Assembly: GCA_023647555.1 (NCBI GenBank)
Contig: JALRLY010000203.1
Coordinates: 1 to 14,823 of the forward strand
Direction: 5' to 3'
Source of the DNA: Pancytospora philotis
Taxonomy: Eukaryota > Microsporidia
DNA length: 14,823 nucleotides
The position numbers were made by a program, and so were the translations under genes. This document shows, one piece after another, positions 6,848 to 13,716 of this stretch. Position 1 is the stretch's first letter; each line of letters opens with the position of its first letter. The notes beneath the pieces are model-generated. The model was not told the DNA's origin, did no database searches, and saw only the letters and a list, made by a program, of their open reading frames with translations.

Positions 6848-7813
6848 TCATTTGGACTCGCCCCCGGCGTCGTCCTGCCGCTGCTTTATCCTGCCCCTCG
6901 CCTCCTTTATTTCTCTGCGCCGCTCCTCGACACGCGAGACGAACGACTTGCTGTCGCTGCACTTTCCGGTCTTCATCAGATACGAGGCCAGCCGGGCCGT
7001 CCGGTAGTTGTCGTAGCAGAACTGCATCTCCTGGACAAGCGCAACGATAGACTTCTTGAGCACAAACTCGCGCATCTTGAAGAACTCGTTCGTCTTGAGC
7101 TCCTCGAGGTCGGTGATCCCCCACGGGTAGTCGCGCTCCTTCGCCACCGTCTCAGCAACTACCGGGCCGAGCACCACGAAGAACGGCGCGTCGCAGCCGT
7201 CGGCCTTGCCATCGAACACGCTGACTCCGTGCGCATCGAGCTGCTCCCTGAGCTCGTGCCGCATGCGCGCCATGCACTCGGCGTCGAGCAGATCGGCCTT
7301 GGCGACCAGCGGCACGAGGCAGCAGTACTTCGACACGGCCTTCATCGCCTCGATGTCGGCGGGCCTGATGCGCATCAGCGGCTCCAGCATGTAGAAGCAG
7401 ACGTGCACGCGCCTGTCGCTGATGGCACCCGGCACCTTGTGCTCGGACTGCTCCTCGTAGTCCGCGAACTGGCGCTCCAGCAGCTCGGCGATCGGCAGGC
7501 GGCTCTCGGCCGCGTTCACGCAGTCGCCGATGTTGTCCACCTCGTAGAGCCGCAGCTCCACCGCGAACTCGCTCTCCACCACCTCGAGCTGCGAGAGCTG
7601 CACGTTGCACACGTCCTCGTCGTACCAGTACTTGCCCGAGGCCTTCTCCGCGAACGGCGCCTGCTTCAGCGCCCCGATGCCGAACAGATTCGCTAGCAGC
7701 GTGGTCTTGCCGAGCCCGTGGGACCCGGCGACCATGACGTTCAGCGAGAACCCGCGCGCCTTGAGCGTCGCGAGGCGCAGCTTCGGCAGACTCGACACTC
7801 CTATGCCTGGCAT
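6848..7813 (-). CDS. Septin GTPase with a degenerate G3 motif
   Basis: The product is 321 aa. Septins are GTP-binding proteins that polymerise into filaments at membranes and division sites. The P-loop GSHGLGKT is at residues 30-37 after a typical RGFSLNVMV strand. The septin-specific RRVHVCFYMLEPL is at about 134-146, followed by DIEAMKAV, the G4 motif AKAD (171-174), and near the C-terminus RDYPWG and NYRTARL. A short charged, coiled-coil-like tail closes it. The G3 region reads DNIGD (93-97) where most septins have DTPGFGD, so it looks two residues short and lacks the Pro-Gly. The longer open frame to 8113 is rejected because it lies entirely over the opposite-strand gene; starting at 7813 gives the expected septin N-terminus. 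It is divergent from the SNARE-like gene, with 46 bp between starts. Microsporidia keep a small set of septins; which one this is cannot be told. Confidence 0.9.
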   Translation of the reverse strand: MPGIGVSSLPKLRLATLKARGFSLNVMVAGSHGLGKTTLLANLFGIGALKQAPFAEKASGKYWYDEDVCNVQLSQLEVVESEFAVELRLYEVDNIGDCVNAAESRLPIAELLERQFADYEEQSEHKVPGAISDRRVHVCFYMLEPLMRIRPADIEAMKAVSKYCCLVPLVAKADLLDAECMARMRHELREQLDAHGVSVFDGKADGCDAPFFVVLGPVVAETVAKERDYPWGITDLEELKTNEFFKMREFVLKKSIVALVQEMQFCYDNYRTARLASYLMKTGKCSDSKSFVSRVEERRREIKEARGRIKQRQDDAGGESK

Positions 7814-7859
7814 GCTGTGTTGTTGCGCGCCGCATTTATCGAGGCAGCACAAACAAACA
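7814..7859. promoter_or_regulatory. 46-bp divergent promoter between septin and SNARE-like genes
   Basis: Both transcription units must start from, or beyond, this very short gap. It contains GCATTTATCG in the middle and the A-rich ACAAACAAACA just before the plus-strand ATG. Neither side carries the CCC signal seen at the secreted-protein genes. Confidence 0.5.
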
Positions 7860-8117
7860 ATGGCAGACACCGCGGCGCTCCTCCAGAGCGCGGAGAGCGA
7901 GCTCAGGGAGATCGACGGCGAGCTGGACCTCCACGGCGAGAAGTTCGCCGCGCTCCAGGACAAGATCGGGCGGCACAGGCGCTCGCTGCACGCCAACGAG
8001 GTGGCCCTCGGCGCGCTCAACCAGACAACGGGGATCGGCAAGTTTGTTGTTGTTTTAGTTGTGATAGCCGCTGCGTTCAGCGGCGCCTGTGTGCTGCTGA
8101 GCGGATGGCACAAATAA
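7860..8117 (+). CDS. Small tail-anchored coiled-coil protein, SNARE-like
   Basis: The product is 85 aa. Residues 8-53 form one amphipathic helix with hydrophobic heptads (LREIDGELDLHGEKFAALQ and onward). Residues 62-80 form a single C-terminal membrane anchor (VVVLVVIAAAFSGACVLL) with only five residues after it. This is the layout of a minimal SNARE: cytosolic helix, membrane at the C-terminus. A DLH followed six to seven residues later by Leu loosely resembles the Vti1-type Qb helix; there the central Gln layer would be Glu here. SNAREs pair in four-helix bundles to fuse vesicles. A generic tail-anchored coiled-coil protein is the alternative. The frame is open upstream to 7605, but that part is antisense to the septin. 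The stop codon overlaps an AATAAA (8113-8118). Confidence 0.6.
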   Translation: MADTAALLQSAESELREIDGELDLHGEKFAALQDKIGRHRRSLHANEVALGALNQTTGIGKFVVVLVVIAAAFSGACVLLSGWHK

Positions 8118-8118
8118 A
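8113..8118 (+). terminator. AATAAA overlapping the stop codon of the SNARE-like gene
   Basis: AATAAA begins two bases before the TAA, so the putative polyadenylation signal and the stop share sequence, as expected in a very compact genome. Confidence 0.4.
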
Positions 8119-8207
8119 TCTGTTATGATCAGTGAGCACGATTTGTCTACTAGTTGTACGGCCAGCGGAATTATTTATAGTTGCCTTTGTTGGTAGCATA
8201 AACTAAT

Positions 8208-8232
8208 ATCGTGCGCGGGCAGCACGCACGAT
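8208..8232. repeat. 8-bp inverted repeat ATCGTGCG / CGCACGAT
   Basis: Perfect 8-bp arms (8208-8215 and 8225-8232) flank a nine-base loop in the gap between two converging genes. It could act in 3' end formation of either transcript; no T-run follows. Confidence 0.4.
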
Positions 8233-8362
8233 TCAATTCAATCCAGTTGGGTACTAAAGTAAGCTGTATTCGCCGCTGCTTGCTAGTACAAGAATACACA
8301 AAGCGCACTCTATAACATATTAATTTAGTTAAGCTGGGACCGCCCACCGAATAACAACGCAT

Positions 8363-9028
8363 TTAGAAGCGCCGCTCGAAGACGGGGCGGCGGCTGCTCT
8401 TGTCGGAGAAGCAGCACAGGCAGATGAACAGACCGAAGAGCATGGCCGCGCAGGAGAGCGCTATGAACAGAATGATGTACCACATGCTGGTGTATTTGCT
8501 GTTGGCACCGCCTTCAGCAGCAGAGTCCGGCGCATCGTCGGTCTTCGCGTCCTCACCATGCTCGTCCTTCTCTTTCTTGGCGTCCTCCTTCCGCGCGACG
8601 GGGTTGAACTGCCACGGCGCGCTGTAGAGCGTCCGGCAGGCGTCGTTCGGCCGGAACTTGAACACGTACCAGAAGTCGCGCTTGAAGTCCTTGTAGACCA
8701 CGCTGTGCGGGTTCTCGCCGACCCCCAGCTTCTTGTTCTTGAACACGTTGTGCGCGTGGATCCAGTCCTTCGGGCCGTCGCTGGTGCTCCACAGCATGTC
8801 CAGCTCGCCGTAGCGCTCGATGTTTGTGCTGATCGACAGCATCACCTCCCCGAACTTGCCGTTGTCGATGTAGTGGGCCTCGAGGATCTTTACCGAGAAC
8901 TCCGCGGCGCCGGCCGGCTTGTCGATGGACTCGAGCTCGGGCCCGGCGCTGCACCCGGCGGGTGCGATCCGCAGCCAGAGCATCAGCGCTGCGAAAAGCG
9001 CGCATCGTGTCGGAGAGAAAGCATGCAT
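8363..9028 (-). CDS. Type I membrane protein with acidic/basic linker (unknown)
   Basis: The product is 221 aa and not recognised. A signal peptide (residues 1 to about 27, LFAALMLWLRIAPAGCSAG) precedes a lumenal domain (about 30-143) rich in aromatics (DFWYVFKFRPNDACRTLYSAPW). A charged linker of Lys, Asp and Glu follows (146-176), then one transmembrane helix (about 182-206) with several cysteines, and a basic tail ending ERRF. The topology recalls p24 cargo receptors, but the GOLD-domain features and a KK/FF-type tail are not evident, so that family is not claimed. Membrane-proximal cysteines (LCC) could be lipid-modified. Upstream on the minus strand there is an AATAAAA box about 25 nt from the ATG, GCAAAATTTG further out, and CCGCCC / GCCCTATTAG close to the start. 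It lies next to another protein of the same topology. Confidence 0.83.
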   Translation of the reverse strand: MHAFSPTRCALFAALMLWLRIAPAGCSAGPELESIDKPAGAAEFSVKILEAHYIDNGKFGEVMLSISTNIERYGELDMLWSTSDGPKDWIHAHNVFKNKKLGVGENPHSVVYKDFKRDFWYVFKFRPNDACRTLYSAPWQFNPVARKEDAKKEKDEHGEDAKTDDAPDSAAEGGANSKYTSMWYIILFIALSCAAMLFGLFICLCCFSDKSSRRPVFERRF

Positions 9029-9433
9029 CTAATAGGGCGGCCGGGCGGAGTGTTTTATTGCGCCCACAAATTTTGCAGCGCATCATAAAGGGGAATAATT
9101 AAATGGCAGTTGCGGCGGCAGCGCACTGGGGGAATAAAAGGAGGCGCGGGGAAGGGGTAGAATTAAAGCGCTCTATCAGCACAATACAGAATGCGCGGGC
9201 GCAACTCGTAATGAACAACGCTGCCCATGGCCCGGCGCGCCGGAGCACGGTGCGCGCCGGCAAATTTTGCAGCATCGATCTTGCCCACGAGCGGCGAACG
9301 CACGGGGCCGGGGTGGCAGAGCGCGAGCCGAATGCGACCAATGGTGCAAAATGAGCCACGCATCGCGATGGCATCATAAATAAACCTCCGTGGCTAAATG
9401 CTACTTAAATATTAAACCTATTTATTTCTGTGC
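9029..9433. other. 405-bp spacer between two membrane-protein genes
   Basis: It holds the promoter of the gene starting at 9028 and the 3' end region of the gene ending at 9434. Overlapping open frames on both strands (9103-9354 plus, 9099-9377 minus) have low-complexity Ala/Arg translations and are not called. GCTGCAAAATTTG (minus strand) occurs twice, near 9067-9079 and 9260-9272; the second copy has no obvious gene to drive. Confidence 0.45.
9421..9426 (-). terminator. AATAAA downstream of the membrane-protein gene ending at 9434
   Basis: On the minus strand AATAAA begins 8 nt after the TGA stop, a plausible polyadenylation signal. Confidence 0.4.
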
Positions 9434-9961
9434 TCATACCAGGCGGCCGCCATGGGGCTTCTGTGAACGGGCGCTGTAGTCATCGACCTCGCGCCGGCTG
9501 CAGCACCAGAACACCGCAGCCATGCCGAGGCACGGCGCGCAGAATAGCGCAAGACCACCAAGCAAGATTATAACGCAGAAGAAGCAAACAAGGGCTATAA
9601 ACCACCAGCTGTCTCCATGCTCCCTTAAAAATTCCTCCTCATCAGTGGCGGACATTGCCATCTTGGAGCTTCCTGCAGCTGCGCTCAAGCACTCAGACTT
9701 TGGGACCGCATCCGCCATGCTGGCCCGCTCTGAGCCAGACTGCTGTGTGTCGTTGAGCAGCTCGACCGTTTCGCTGCCGGTTTTGATGGTGTCGATGGGG
9801 CGGTAGGAGTCCCGCGGCGCGATCATCGGGTTGGCGGAATCCTCGCTGTGCTCTTTGATATCAGCATCCTGCGCGCACAGCACGCCAGAAAGCAGGCAGA
9901 GTGCCACGGCACTGTATTTGATGAGGGCGGATACGCCGCCAGCGCCAGTTCCTATAAGCAT
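9434..9961 (-). CDS. Small type I membrane protein with cysteine-rich anchor (unknown)
   Basis: The product is 175 aa and not recognised. A signal peptide spans residues 1-30 (SAVALCLLSGVLCA). A short lumenal segment (31-117) is rich in Ser, Asp and Glu and looks disordered. A long hydrophobic stretch, WWFIALVCFFCVIILLGG and onward to residue 154, contains several cysteines; it may be one long membrane helix or two short ones. The tail is about 20 residues and polar. CCC directly precedes the ATG, and an AAATTTTT box lies at about -23 to -30. Order, strand and topology match the gene at 8363-9028, but no alignable similarity is seen beyond the membrane part. Confidence 0.8.
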   Translation of the reverse strand: MLIGTGAGGVSALIKYSAVALCLLSGVLCAQDADIKEHSEDSANPMIAPRDSYRPIDTIKTGSETVELLNDTQQSGSERASMADAVPKSECLSAAAGSSKMAMSATDEEEFLREHGDSWWFIALVCFFCVIILLGGLALFCAPCLGMAAVFWCCSRREVDDYSARSQKPHGGRLV

Positions 9962-10728
9962 GGGCTGCGCACCGCCAATTCGTAAAAATTTAAAAGGGGG
10001 TTTTAAAGGGGTAGCAATCCAGCCTCCCTGGTGCAGCCGTATCTGGAGTCAAATGCAGGCGTACTTGTTGTAGCTTCCTGTTATATTCTGGTTAAAATGC
10101 AACGATAAGGACTGTTGGTGGGCGCTGTCACCACGTTAGTGCGGCGGCATGTCTGGGCTGGATACATGAAGCTAACAGAGTACGACAGTATAATAACGTT
10201 CCTAGGGTTCTTTGTTGGATATTGCCCTGGCTTACAGTGGGCGAGGGCATTAAAGCATAGCGTGGGATAAACAATCGTTACAGCATCATATAGGAGTCAG
10301 CTATTCATTAAACACTCTGTCATTCCTCTGCACCTGCAGGTGCTATTTTGCAGACACTTCTGCTATGAGTGCACCAGCTTCCTCACTGCCGCTTCGGGAT
10401 GAGCCCGCGCGCACGCTTACAGCGTGGCCAAGCTGTCAATCAACTCGTACTAATACTAATAGCAGCATTATTACTGATTTATTGGTAGTGCTGCACACAC
10501 TGGACGACTTGCGCATTCGCAAACAGCAGCACCGCCTCGTTCCTCGCATTCACGCCTCGCTGCACCCACGAAAACCGACGGCGCGGTTCGGTTAGGCACT
10601 AAGTCTCGTCACAAGCAGCAGAAAACCATCCTGTGATAAATTTTGCATGCAAGGAGGTAAATTTAAGAATAAAAAGGAGAATAGAGAAGAGAGAGAAAGT
10701 GATTAAAAATAAAATTTGAGCCCTTGCC
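9962..10728. other. 767-bp spacer upstream of the OTU gene
   Basis: No convincing gene was found. A 76-codon plus frame (10365-10595) lacks promoter signals and recognisable content. A 34-codon frame (10166-10270) encodes a mildly hydrophobic peptide, too short to call. TACTAATACTAATAG near 10447 resembles an intron branch point followed by AG, but no donor or exon can be paired with it. The last 70 bases are purine-rich and contain the OTU promoter. Confidence 0.45.
10711..10728 (+). promoter_or_regulatory. A/T box plus CCC start signal of the OTU gene
   Basis: AAAATTT lies at -18 to -12 and CCC at -8 to -6 before the ATG at 10729, matching the AAATTT and CCC signals described for microsporidian genes. 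Confidence 0.55.
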
Positions 10729-11835
10729 ATGCTCGGAGCAAGTACAACAAGAAAACGCGTAGCAATAGCAGGAACGGCCGTTGGACTGGCAGCGCTGGCA
10801 TGCTGTACTATAATAGCGATGCGTGGCCGTCAAAAGCCGAGTACGCCTGAGAGCCGGCCGGCTGAGCCCGAGCAGACGGCTAGTACAAGCAGCGGAGGCA
10901 GCAGTCGTAGCGATAGCGGCTATGGGAGCAGTGGATCCTCCTCGCCCTCCCCGTCGCCCTCCCCGCCTCTGCCGAGAACTATAGTGTACAGCCCCGTGGC
11001 CTATAAAAATAGCGGACTGAGCGGCTACGGGCTTGCAAAGGGCGAAGAGTTCATGCGGCAACAGCTGGAAAACTCGTCGGTCTATGATGTGGCGGGCGAT
11101 GGCCACTGCGGCTTCTACTCCCTCTGGGTGTGCCTCTATCCGTACCTGAAGAGCCCGCAGAACCCGGTGCACAACCGCTTCTTTGCCAGGGGCGGTTATG
11201 AGGGCCTGCAGGCGGCAGTCGACAAACACGCCCCGCAGCCCTTCGACCCCGCGAAAACGCTGGAGGATCTAGAGCAGCAGCTGGCCGCGGACTCGGCGCC
11301 CGACGTGCGGGAGTTTATGAGACAGCACAGCGTGAGCGCCGTGCGCTGCCTCAGAGCGTTCATGCTAAAGCATGCGCTCGCAGATCCCGAGTATGCCAAA
11401 GTGCTGCTCCAGGGCGCTGGCAAGGAGCATGCGGATGCATATAATAATAGGCGTAAAGCTGTGGATACGGGGAATGACACAGTGGAGGTTTTTAATCAAA
11501 ATATCCGGGACTACGTCGAGCGCATTTATCTGGCGAGGTATCTGAAGCCCGGGCCGGCGGCGGGGGAAACATGGCTAAGCAACGAATCGCTGGTAATCGT
11601 GGCGCGAGAGCTTGGCGTGATTATTCACATGCTAGAGACATCCGCGTCAGTCGTTTACCACTACCACCCCCAGAGGGCGAGTGAGGACGGACCCTGGCTT
11701 ATCGACGTCGAATCCCCGCGGGCAGGTGGCCATAGGGCCCGCTTGGATGACCCTAATTATCCGCACATCTATCCAATTCTCAGGGGCAAAGCCCACTTCA
11801 ATGCAATCAGTGACCAGCGCGAGCATGTTCAGTAA
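10729..11835 (+). CDS. Membrane-anchored OTU-type cysteine protease (putative deubiquitinase)
   Basis: The product is 368 aa. A short basic N-terminus is followed by one membrane helix (about 11-31), a Ser/Pro/Gly-rich stalk (37-82) and an OTU domain (about 118-362). Catalytic residues are visible: DVAGDGHCGFYSL, with Asp124 and nucleophile Cys127 in the D-x-x-C spacing of otubain-like enzymes, and the C-terminal KAHFNAI with His356 and Asn358. The intervening WLSNESLVIVARELGVIIHML matches the OTU segment preceding the histidine strand. OTU enzymes cleave ubiquitin or ubiquitin-like proteins from targets. The anchor places this one on a membrane, or it is exported if the helix acts as a cleaved signal. 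Between the Cys and His blocks it is longer than minimal OTU domains. It begins a same-strand run with the two family B genes. The substrate and host or parasite target are unknown. Confidence 0.87.
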   Translation: MLGASTTRKRVAIAGTAVGLAALACCTIIAMRGRQKPSTPESRPAEPEQTASTSSGGSSRSDSGYGSSGSSSPSPSPSPPLPRTIVYSPVAYKNSGLSGYGLAKGEEFMRQQLENSSVYDVAGDGHCGFYSLWVCLYPYLKSPQNPVHNRFFARGGYEGLQAAVDKHAPQPFDPAKTLEDLEQQLAADSAPDVREFMRQHSVSAVRCLRAFMLKHALADPEYAKVLLQGAGKEHADAYNNRRKAVDTGNDTVEVFNQNIRDYVERIYLARYLKPGPAAGETWLSNESLVIVARELGVIIHMLETSASVVYHYHPQRASEDGPWLIDVESPRAGGHRARLDDPNYPHIYPILRGKAHFNAISDQREHVQ

Positions 11836-12056
11836 TGGGTACGGGGTCTCTATGCAAGGCTCTACTAACACTGATAAGAGAGGTAAGATTAAACATGGTC
11901 AAGCGTTTGTTATTTTGAAACCCCGCCAATTTTCTGTGAGCTGCCTCGCGCTAGCTACTCCACGAATAGCCGCTGATTAGCTGTATAATACGCGTCTGCT
12001 GTGCATAAGCCATGGGCGTGCTGTCCTTGTCGAAAACCTATCAACGGCGAATACTC

Positions 12057-12075
12057 AAATATTTTCACCCGCCCC
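12057..12075 (+). promoter_or_regulatory. A/T box plus CCCC start signal of family B copy 1
   Basis: AAATATTTT spans -19 to -11, followed by CACCCGCCCC ending directly at the ATG. This fixes the start at 12076 rather than at the upstream GTG-opened frame. Confidence 0.55.
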
Positions 12076-13509
12076 ATGTTCCTGGCGACAATTTATGTAC
12101 TGTTTGTGCGCAGCCACCTCGCCAAAGACGATGGGGCAGCGACCGCATACGGCTTTACATGCACCGACTATACTGAATTCGGCGTACCCAGTCGGCCGGG
12201 GCTGAACGCGCTGGAGAAGCAGGTGCTCGATCCGCTCTGCAAATTCTGCATGGAATATACGAGCCCTGAAATACCACGAGCCCTAATCGATGCGAGAATG
12301 GGCGTGCCGTCAGCTGACGATAAGTCCTGCTGTCTCGTTTATGCGGCGGCGCGGCACTATCAGCAAGCGATACTGCTGCAGCGGCTGCAGGCCGATCTTG
12401 GTTTCGCCAGCCGCCAGCTGCTGGCTAAGCTGCTCCGCGCCGATTATCTGGAGCACCTCAGGGGAGCGTCGCTGGCTGCTATCAATTCCGATACGCTTGG
12501 TTTTGGATCGCGCGGCACCGATGCGCATCAGGCATTCGTCGACCTTGTGGATGCACCCAGCAGCGGGCTGGAAACGGCCTACGATGACATGGAAGCCAGG
12601 ATGAACGCCGATTGCAGCTTAGAGCTAAAAGAGTACGTCGTGGCGAATGAAGCGGCGAGCAACAGTATAGATTACGCACTTGTGACGATCGCCCGCAGTA
12701 AAGAGACGACTCTCAATACGCCAGAATTTTTGCGCCTGTTCGACTACTGGCTCAGCGACCACGACAGCTTTAAGCGGCGCTACGATGTTATTCGCGGCTA
12801 TCTCAAGGTGCTGATGCTGCCCGAGTCCCTTATCAGGCATCACCAGAACCTGCTCAGGAATGCGCTCGCACAGCACGTCATCAACAAAGACAGGCGCGAA
12901 TATCTGGACCTCTACTGCTCATTCAGAGCGCCGAAAGGCGCCACCATTTCGATAGTTCGGCTGTTCGAAAACTATGACTTCGAGATGTTCAGTCCGCATT
13001 TCGTGCTGCTCTGCGTCGGGCGTGTGCGACGAAGCGGCCTTCCGAAGAGCAGTAGAAGCGTAGAAAATATCTGGAGAAAGTACCTGCAGGACGCACCCAC
13101 TTTCCTGAAGAAGCCGAGCGTGCTGAAGGAGCGCCGCGAGCTCTTCAAAGAAATTCCCCACTGGTTTATGCGAGAGGTCTTCGTGTTCCTGGACGGGTGC
13201 CGCGAAGACTATCCGAACGGGAACAAGATCATGGGGGACCTTATGGGCATGCTGGACTTCGACGTGTTCTTTCACATTTTAAAAGAGCTGGATGAATACG
13301 GAGAGCAGGATAGGCTGATGCATTTCATGCTATTTTACCTTGACTGCGGCAAGGTAGAGGGCTATTTGGAGCAGCTACAGTCAGGCTATTATTTAAAATC
13401 TCCTGAAAGGGACGTTAGCCTATTTGCACTCAAGCTGAAGCAAAAGATGAGAGTGCTCATCAACAATCGCCTTGGTATCGCGGGCACCAGCAGCCTGTCG
13501 CTGGACTAG
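12076..13509 (+). CDS. Secreted helical protein, family B copy 1 (unknown function)
   Basis: The product is 477 aa and not recognised. It opens with a short hydrophobic signal (FLATIYVLFV) and AKDDGA, then a long, mainly helical chain with no further membrane segment. The paralogue at 13717-14799 aligns without gaps over the first 70 residues: AK-x-DGA at 16-21, VLDPL at 50-54 and SPE at 63-65 coincide. Later shared blocks are ELKEY, SIDYAL/GIDYAL (near 196-201) and a F/L-D-Y/F-W...D-x-FKR block (about 221-233). The frame is open 25 codons further upstream, but the paralogue, the signal peptide and CCCC before the ATG all choose 12076. Cysteines are numerous but mostly not shared with the paralogue. 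Secretion and a lineage-specific role are inferred; nothing indicates an enzyme. Confidence 0.88.
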   Translation: MFLATIYVLFVRSHLAKDDGAATAYGFTCTDYTEFGVPSRPGLNALEKQVLDPLCKFCMEYTSPEIPRALIDARMGVPSADDKSCCLVYAAARHYQQAILLQRLQADLGFASRQLLAKLLRADYLEHLRGASLAAINSDTLGFGSRGTDAHQAFVDLVDAPSSGLETAYDDMEARMNADCSLELKEYVVANEAASNSIDYALVTIARSKETTLNTPEFLRLFDYWLSDHDSFKRRYDVIRGYLKVLMLPESLIRHHQNLLRNALAQHVINKDRREYLDLYCSFRAPKGATISIVRLFENYDFEMFSPHFVLLCVGRVRRSGLPKSSRSVENIWRKYLQDAPTFLKKPSVLKERRELFKEIPHWFMREVFVFLDGCREDYPNGNKIMGDLMGMLDFDVFFHILKELDEYGEQDRLMHFMLFYLDCGKVEGYLEQLQSGYYLKSPERDVSLFALKLKQKMRVLINNRLGIAGTSSLSLD

Positions 13510-13595
13510 CCCCATTCAACCAATCAAAATGCACATGTTTAGCAAGGTATCTGTATTAGCCTGCTGGGCAGAGCATTGTTTAAGCTGCTCTCTGC

Positions 13596-13601
13596 AATAA
13601 A
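13596..13601 (+). terminator. AATAAA downstream of family B copy 1
   Basis: AATAAA lies 87 nt after the TAG stop, before the promoter of copy 2, and is the only such hexamer seen in this gap. Confidence 0.3.
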
Positions 13602-13605
13602 TCAC

Positions 13606-13700
13606 ATTTAGAGTCCGCGCCCATGAATGCATTTACTAAGGCAAATTTCCTTCGGTCGCCAGCTTGAATTTTGACGGCGGCGTGCCTGATGACTCTAAAT
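13606..13700. repeat. 10-bp inverted repeat flanking the copy 2 upstream region
   Basis: ATTTAGAGTC (13606-13615) and GACTCTAAAT (13691-13700) are exact reverse complements separated by 75 bp. The second arm overlaps the A/T box of family B copy 2. Regulatory palindrome, insertion footprint and chance are all possible. Confidence 0.5.
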
Positions 13701-13716
13701 TTTTTGCCTGCCCCGG
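13697..13716 (+). promoter_or_regulatory. A/T box plus CCCC start signal of family B copy 2
   Basis: AAATTTTTT lies at -20 to -12 and CCCC at -6 to -3 before the ATG at 13717, the same layout as at 12057-12075. Confidence 0.55.

Noticed and set aside
6806..7696. 296-codon plus-strand frame opposite the septin
   Set aside because: His/Leu/Val-rich shadow translation antisense to clear GTPase motifs.
7152..7835. 227-codon minus-strand frame overlapping the septin in another frame
   Set aside because: Arg/Ala-rich out-of-frame shadow of the septin gene.
7860..8113. N-terminal extension of the septin frame to 8113 on the minus strand
   Set aside because: It is antisense to the whole SNARE-like gene, has a Ser-rich shadow translation and delays the normal septin N-terminus by about 100 residues.
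8363..9028. p24/emp24 cargo receptor identity for the 221-aa membrane protein
   Set aside because: Topology fits, but the GOLD-domain pattern and tail sorting signals are not visible.
8558..9088. Long frames on both strands (8553-9086 minus, 8558-9088 plus) over the type I membrane protein
   Set aside because: Both lack signal peptide logic and have biased Arg/Val composition expected of shadows in GC-rich DNA.
9099..9377. Overlapping 83- and 92-codon frames in the 9029-9433 gap
   Set aside because: Low-complexity translations on both strands at once, no start signals.
10166..10270. 34-codon hydrophobic frame
   Set aside because: Too short and without promoter signals or a recognisable family.
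10447..10462. TACTAATACTAATAG as a branch point plus acceptor
   Set aside because: No matching donor and no exon on either side.
10365..10595. 76-codon plus frame before the OTU gene
   Set aside because: No start signal, no recognisable content, ends well before the OTU promoter.
10570..10600. GCGGTTCGGTTAGG as a tRNA B-box
   Set aside because: It does not match the B-box consensus well, and no A-box or cloverleaf could be drawn upstream.
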